A DNA stretch of 64,000 nucleotides, taken from NCBI GenBank assembly GCA_964596675.1, contig CAZQUZ010000004.1, positions 33,199 to 97,198 on the forward strand, read 5' to 3'. Below, piece by piece: positions 61,916 through 64,000 of this stretch. The notes beneath the pieces were generated by a model, which was given only the letters and a program-made list of their open reading frames with translations, had not been told where the DNA came from and made no database searches. The position numbers and the translations under genes are program-made. Each line of letters opens with the position of its first letter. Within the stretch, counting starts at the first letter, position 1. Origin of the DNA: JAGOMW01 sp964596675 (GTDB lineage: Bacteria; Patescibacteriota; Gracilibacteria; BD1-5; UBA2023).

Positions 61916-62719
61916 CTAGAGAACAATATCTATAGATATCGGGCAGTGATCTGAGCCCATCTGAGTCTGGATATATGTGATATTTCCTGTCTTCTCGAGC
62001 ATACTCTCGCTCCCCCACCATGCATCGATACGCCAACCGACATTCGTGAGACGTGAGCGTGTGATGACATCCCACCATGAGTAGACATCTGCCTGGGTGG
62101 GATTTTTCGTGCGCCAGATATCATGCCATCCAGACTCGACTCGCTCATCGAGCCAGGCACGCTCGAGCGGATGGAATCCTATCTTTCCATCGTTCGCGGC
62201 GGGGCGTGCGAGATCGATAGGATGATGTGCACAGTTCAGGTCTCCACCCCAGAGCACATGATGCCCGAGTGCACGGAGCGAGTCCATATACGCACCGAAC
62301 ACTGTATAGAATACGAGTTTTTCTTTCCAGGCTTGCTCAGACTTCCCACCATTCGGAAAGTATATCCCGAATACATCATACACACTCCCATCACTCTTCA
62401 GTGTGATCTCGCCATGCGCGACACGTCACTCATTCGCATTGGGATCATCAGGAAAATCCATCATAAAGCGAATATTCGCGATAGATAAAACACGCTCATG
62501 CACCCACATAGCTGTACCAGCGTATCCGGGTTTTTCTGCAGGATTATAGTATGCAGTATACGGTCTCGGCGCGAGGAGATATGGTGAGAGTTTATCGGGA
62601 GTGGCTTTGATTTCTTGGAGCAAGAGGATATCTGGATCATAGGTCGCTATGAGCGACTGGAGCTCTCACTTTTTCTCGACAGCACGGATACCATTCACAT
62701 TCCAGGAGATGATACGCAT
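61916..62719 (-). CDS. xthA: Exodeoxyribonuclease III (Xth), 267 aa
   Basis: AP-endonuclease motifs: MRIISWNVNGIRAVEKK-G-ELQ, DILLLQEIKA with the metal-binding Glu, FGIYFPNGG, GGDLNCAHHPIDL (catalytic Asp/Asn), WWDVITRSRLTNVGWRIDAWW and MGSDHCPISIDI with the final Asp-His. It cleaves abasic sites and trims 3' ends in base-excision repair. Gly-TGA codons at two positions. The start is the ATG directly before RIISWNVNGIR, the normal N-terminus. Confidence 0.95.
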
Positions 62720-62788
62720 AGAAACTATGGGTTAGGATGATATGAGGAGGATAGCGAAAATAGAGAGAAAAACAAGTGAGAGATTTTC

Positions 62789-62816
62789 TTGACTAAAAAT
62801 AATATATATCTATTAT
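62789..62816 (+). promoter_or_regulatory. Consensus-like promoter
   Basis: TTGACT (62789-62794) and TATTAT (62811-62816), 16 bp apart, upstream of the SD-containing pair 62848-63454. A reverse complement of TTGACT (AGTCAA) lies at 62822-62827. Confidence 0.55.
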
Positions 62817-62847
62817 ATACGAGTCAAAACAAATATAGGAGTAAATC

Positions 62848-63081
62848 ATGAAGCTACAAACTTCAGAACAAATAGATATAAAATCATATATACCTATATG
62901 CATCGCCATCGTTTGCATCATAGGAACACTCGGAACAATGATAGACATACTCTATAGTGGTGTAAAATATCATGCCTGGTTCTTCGTATTTTTCGGACTT
63001 TCGTATATCGGAGTGTGTGGATATATCTACTGGCTATATAGACAAATAAATACAAAAGGAGAAAGAAATGGCAACAAATAA
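62848..63081 (+). CDS. Small membrane protein, 77 aa
   Basis: Strong SD AGGAG (62837-62841) 6 nt before the ATG. Two hydrophobic helices (IPICIAIVCIIGTLGTMID and AWFFVFFGLSYIGVCGYIYWLY). No TGA in the gene; stop TAA. Its end overlaps the next gene by 14 bp. No family recognised. It is one of the few genes here built with a clear SD and consensus promoter. Confidence 0.65.
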   Translation: MKLQTSEQIDIKSYIPICIAIVCIIGTLGTMIDILYSGVKYHAWFFVFFGLSYIGVCGYIYWLYRQINTKGERNGNK

Positions 63082-63454
63082 TATATTCTACTTAGGAATA
63101 GCATTAGCAGGATGCATAGGTACACTTCTGGCTATATTCGCTGTCAATAGTGATAGAACCAAGGAAAGAGTGAATCTGGCACTATGGAAATACCAACTCG
63201 CACTCTTTACAGGAGTTATGAGCAATCTAGTATTGGTTATGTTCGGCATAGGACTCATCTGTATAGGCGACTTTATCGCCGAAGTAAATTATCACAAGTC
63301 CGTGTGGGAATATCCAGAAGTTGGACCAATTGTCATCATCATAAGTCTCATGGGTATAATCCTTTTCTTGATAAGTGCATTTAGGATTAAGTTCAGTCTC
63401 ATCAAAATTTATCGCAATATGAAAATCGCAGCATCTACTCAGATTGCTCGATAA
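63068..63454 (+). CDS. Small membrane protein, 128 aa
   Basis: SD AGGAG (63057-63061) 6 nt before the ATG, and the start overlaps the previous gene by 14 bp. Three hydrophobic helices (NIFYLGIALAGCIGTLLAIF, FTGVMSNLVLVMFGIGLICI, IVIIISLMGIILFLISAF). No TGA among its glycines; stop TAA. No family recognised. It is followed by an intrinsic terminator, so the pair is a complete two-gene unit. Confidence 0.65.
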   Translation: MATNNIFYLGIALAGCIGTLLAIFAVNSDRTKERVNLALWKYQLALFTGVMSNLVLVMFGIGLICIGDFIAEVNYHKSVWEYPEVGPIVIIISLMGIILFLISAFRIKFSLIKIYRNMKIAASTQIAR

Positions 63455-63464
63455 TCAAAAATCT

Positions 63465-63496
63465 AAAAATCCCTCACGCAATATGAGGGATTTTTC
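63465..63496 (+). terminator. Intrinsic terminator
   Basis: AAAATCCCTCA / TGAGGGATTTT with loop CGCAATA and a T-tail, 11 bp after the stop of the previous gene. Confidence 0.88.
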
Positions 63497-63506
63497 TATA
63501 TAAGAA

Positions 63507-64000
63507 CTACTCCACTGTCACGCTCTTCGCGAGATTCCGTGGCTTATCGACATCACGACCGAGTGCATCGGCGATATAGTAGGAGAAGAGCTGGAGTATC
63601 ACCACCTCGACGAATGGTGCGATGAGCGGATCCACCCCATCGAACTCGATGACATCCGTATAGAGTGACTTCGCACTATCTCCACGAGCGATGATACCGA
63701 GGACTTTACCTCCTCTAGCCTTTATCTCTTCGACACTGGAGTTATTCTTCGATGCGAGAGAGCCTCAGCCATTTATCATGATCGTCGGAAAATCCTCCTG
63801 TATGAGCGCTATAGAGCCGTGCTTTAGCTCTCATGAACTATATGCCTCAGAGTGGAGGTAGGTGAGCTCCTTTAGCTTCAGTGATCACTCCATCGCTATC
63901 GGGAGTTCCTGTGCGCGTCCGAGGTAGAAGAAGTTTTTATACTCACTATATCGGAGTGCGACCTGACGTATCTCCTCACTCGCGGAGAGGACTTTTTCTA
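63507..64000 (-). CDS. glmS: Glutamine--fructose-6-phosphate aminotransferase, C-terminal part
   Basis: The visible 164 residues are the second SIS domain of GlmS: YLGRAQELPIAMEGSLKLKE, YLHSEAYSSGELKHGSIALI, VDPLIAPFVEVVILQLFSYY and the invariant ending DKPRNLAKSVTVE. TGA encodes the Gly in AMEGSLKLKE and in SSGELKHG, both invariant. GlmS makes glucosamine-6-phosphate for peptidoglycan. The 5' part lies beyond the window. No standard-code ORF of useful length covers it. Confidence 0.93.

Overview
The window comes from a bacterium that reads UGA as glycine (translation table 25). It is therefore most likely a member of the Candidate Phyla Radiation lineage Gracilibacteria (BD1-5) or Absconditabacteria (SR1). 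Under the standard code nearly every gene breaks into fragments. Read with TGA as Gly and only TAA/TAG as stops, the fragments join into full-length proteins of known families, and the TGAs fall on invariant glycines: ABC signature LSGGEQQR, RsmG GSGGFPG, MgtC GFLGAG, MsrA GGCFWC, the GlmS SIS domain and the DEAD-box GG doublet. All CDS coordinates here are for that reading unless stated. Many native starts lack a Shine-Dalgarno sequence and have a -10-like hexamer 6-8 nt before ATG after a pyrimidine run, which suggests leaderless transcripts.

Layout. 0-4.1 kb: a partial and an unknown gene, an MFS transporter, a DUF1624 membrane protein and an SLH-esterase fusion. 4.2-7.0 kb: an AT-rich island with an HNH-domain protein, a Fic protein and a palindromic 41-bp tandem repeat containing an assembly gap; it is flanked by two copies of the 3' end of the neighbouring permease gene. 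7.0-12.8 kb: a YbbP/YbbA-like ABC exporter and a TesA-like lipase, separated by a Septu-like ptuA-ptuB defence pair. 12.8-17.8 kb: a desaturase, then an envelope redox-repair cluster (MsrA-Trx-MsrB fusion, Met-rich thioredoxin, Cys-rich peptide, CcdA, ArsR regulator). 18.4-23.8 kb: a membrane spermidine-synthase-like protein, ApbE flavin transferase with two lipoproteins carrying FMN_bind-like C-termini, a degenerate HD protein and MgtC. 23.85-24.28 kb: four tRNA genes (Glu, Pro, Ile, Gly).

24.9-32.3 kb: one giant SLH-anchored fibre-like surface protein, about 2460 aa, with an assembly gap in its repeats. 32.7-42.7 kb: RsmG, a GT2 glycosyltransferase and partner, a NYN/LOTUS protein, an ABC-2 transporter whose two genes are split by a DEAD-box helicase, and a Pif1-like helicase. 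42.8-49.7 kb: membrane and lipoproteins, a 2-oxoacid:ferredoxin oxidoreductase (korA/korB interrupted by an unknown gene), a CIRCE-controlled gene and Ogt. 50-56 kb: an RlmL-like methylase, unknown AT-rich genes, tRNA-Glu, rplK and tilS. 56-64 kb: small-gene cassettes, PilB-like ATPase, DsbA-like lipoprotein, two large secreted proteins, xthA and the 3' end of glmS.

Three small cassettes (36.2-36.7, 56.19-56.54 and 62.8-63.5 kb) differ from the rest. They have consensus promoters, strong AGGAG sites, no glycine UGA, and in two cases a UGA that looks like a real stop. They look like genes imported from a standard-code donor. The most coherent candidate systems are the envelope redox-repair cluster, the ptuAB insertion, the Fic/HNH repeat island and the ApbE flavin cluster.
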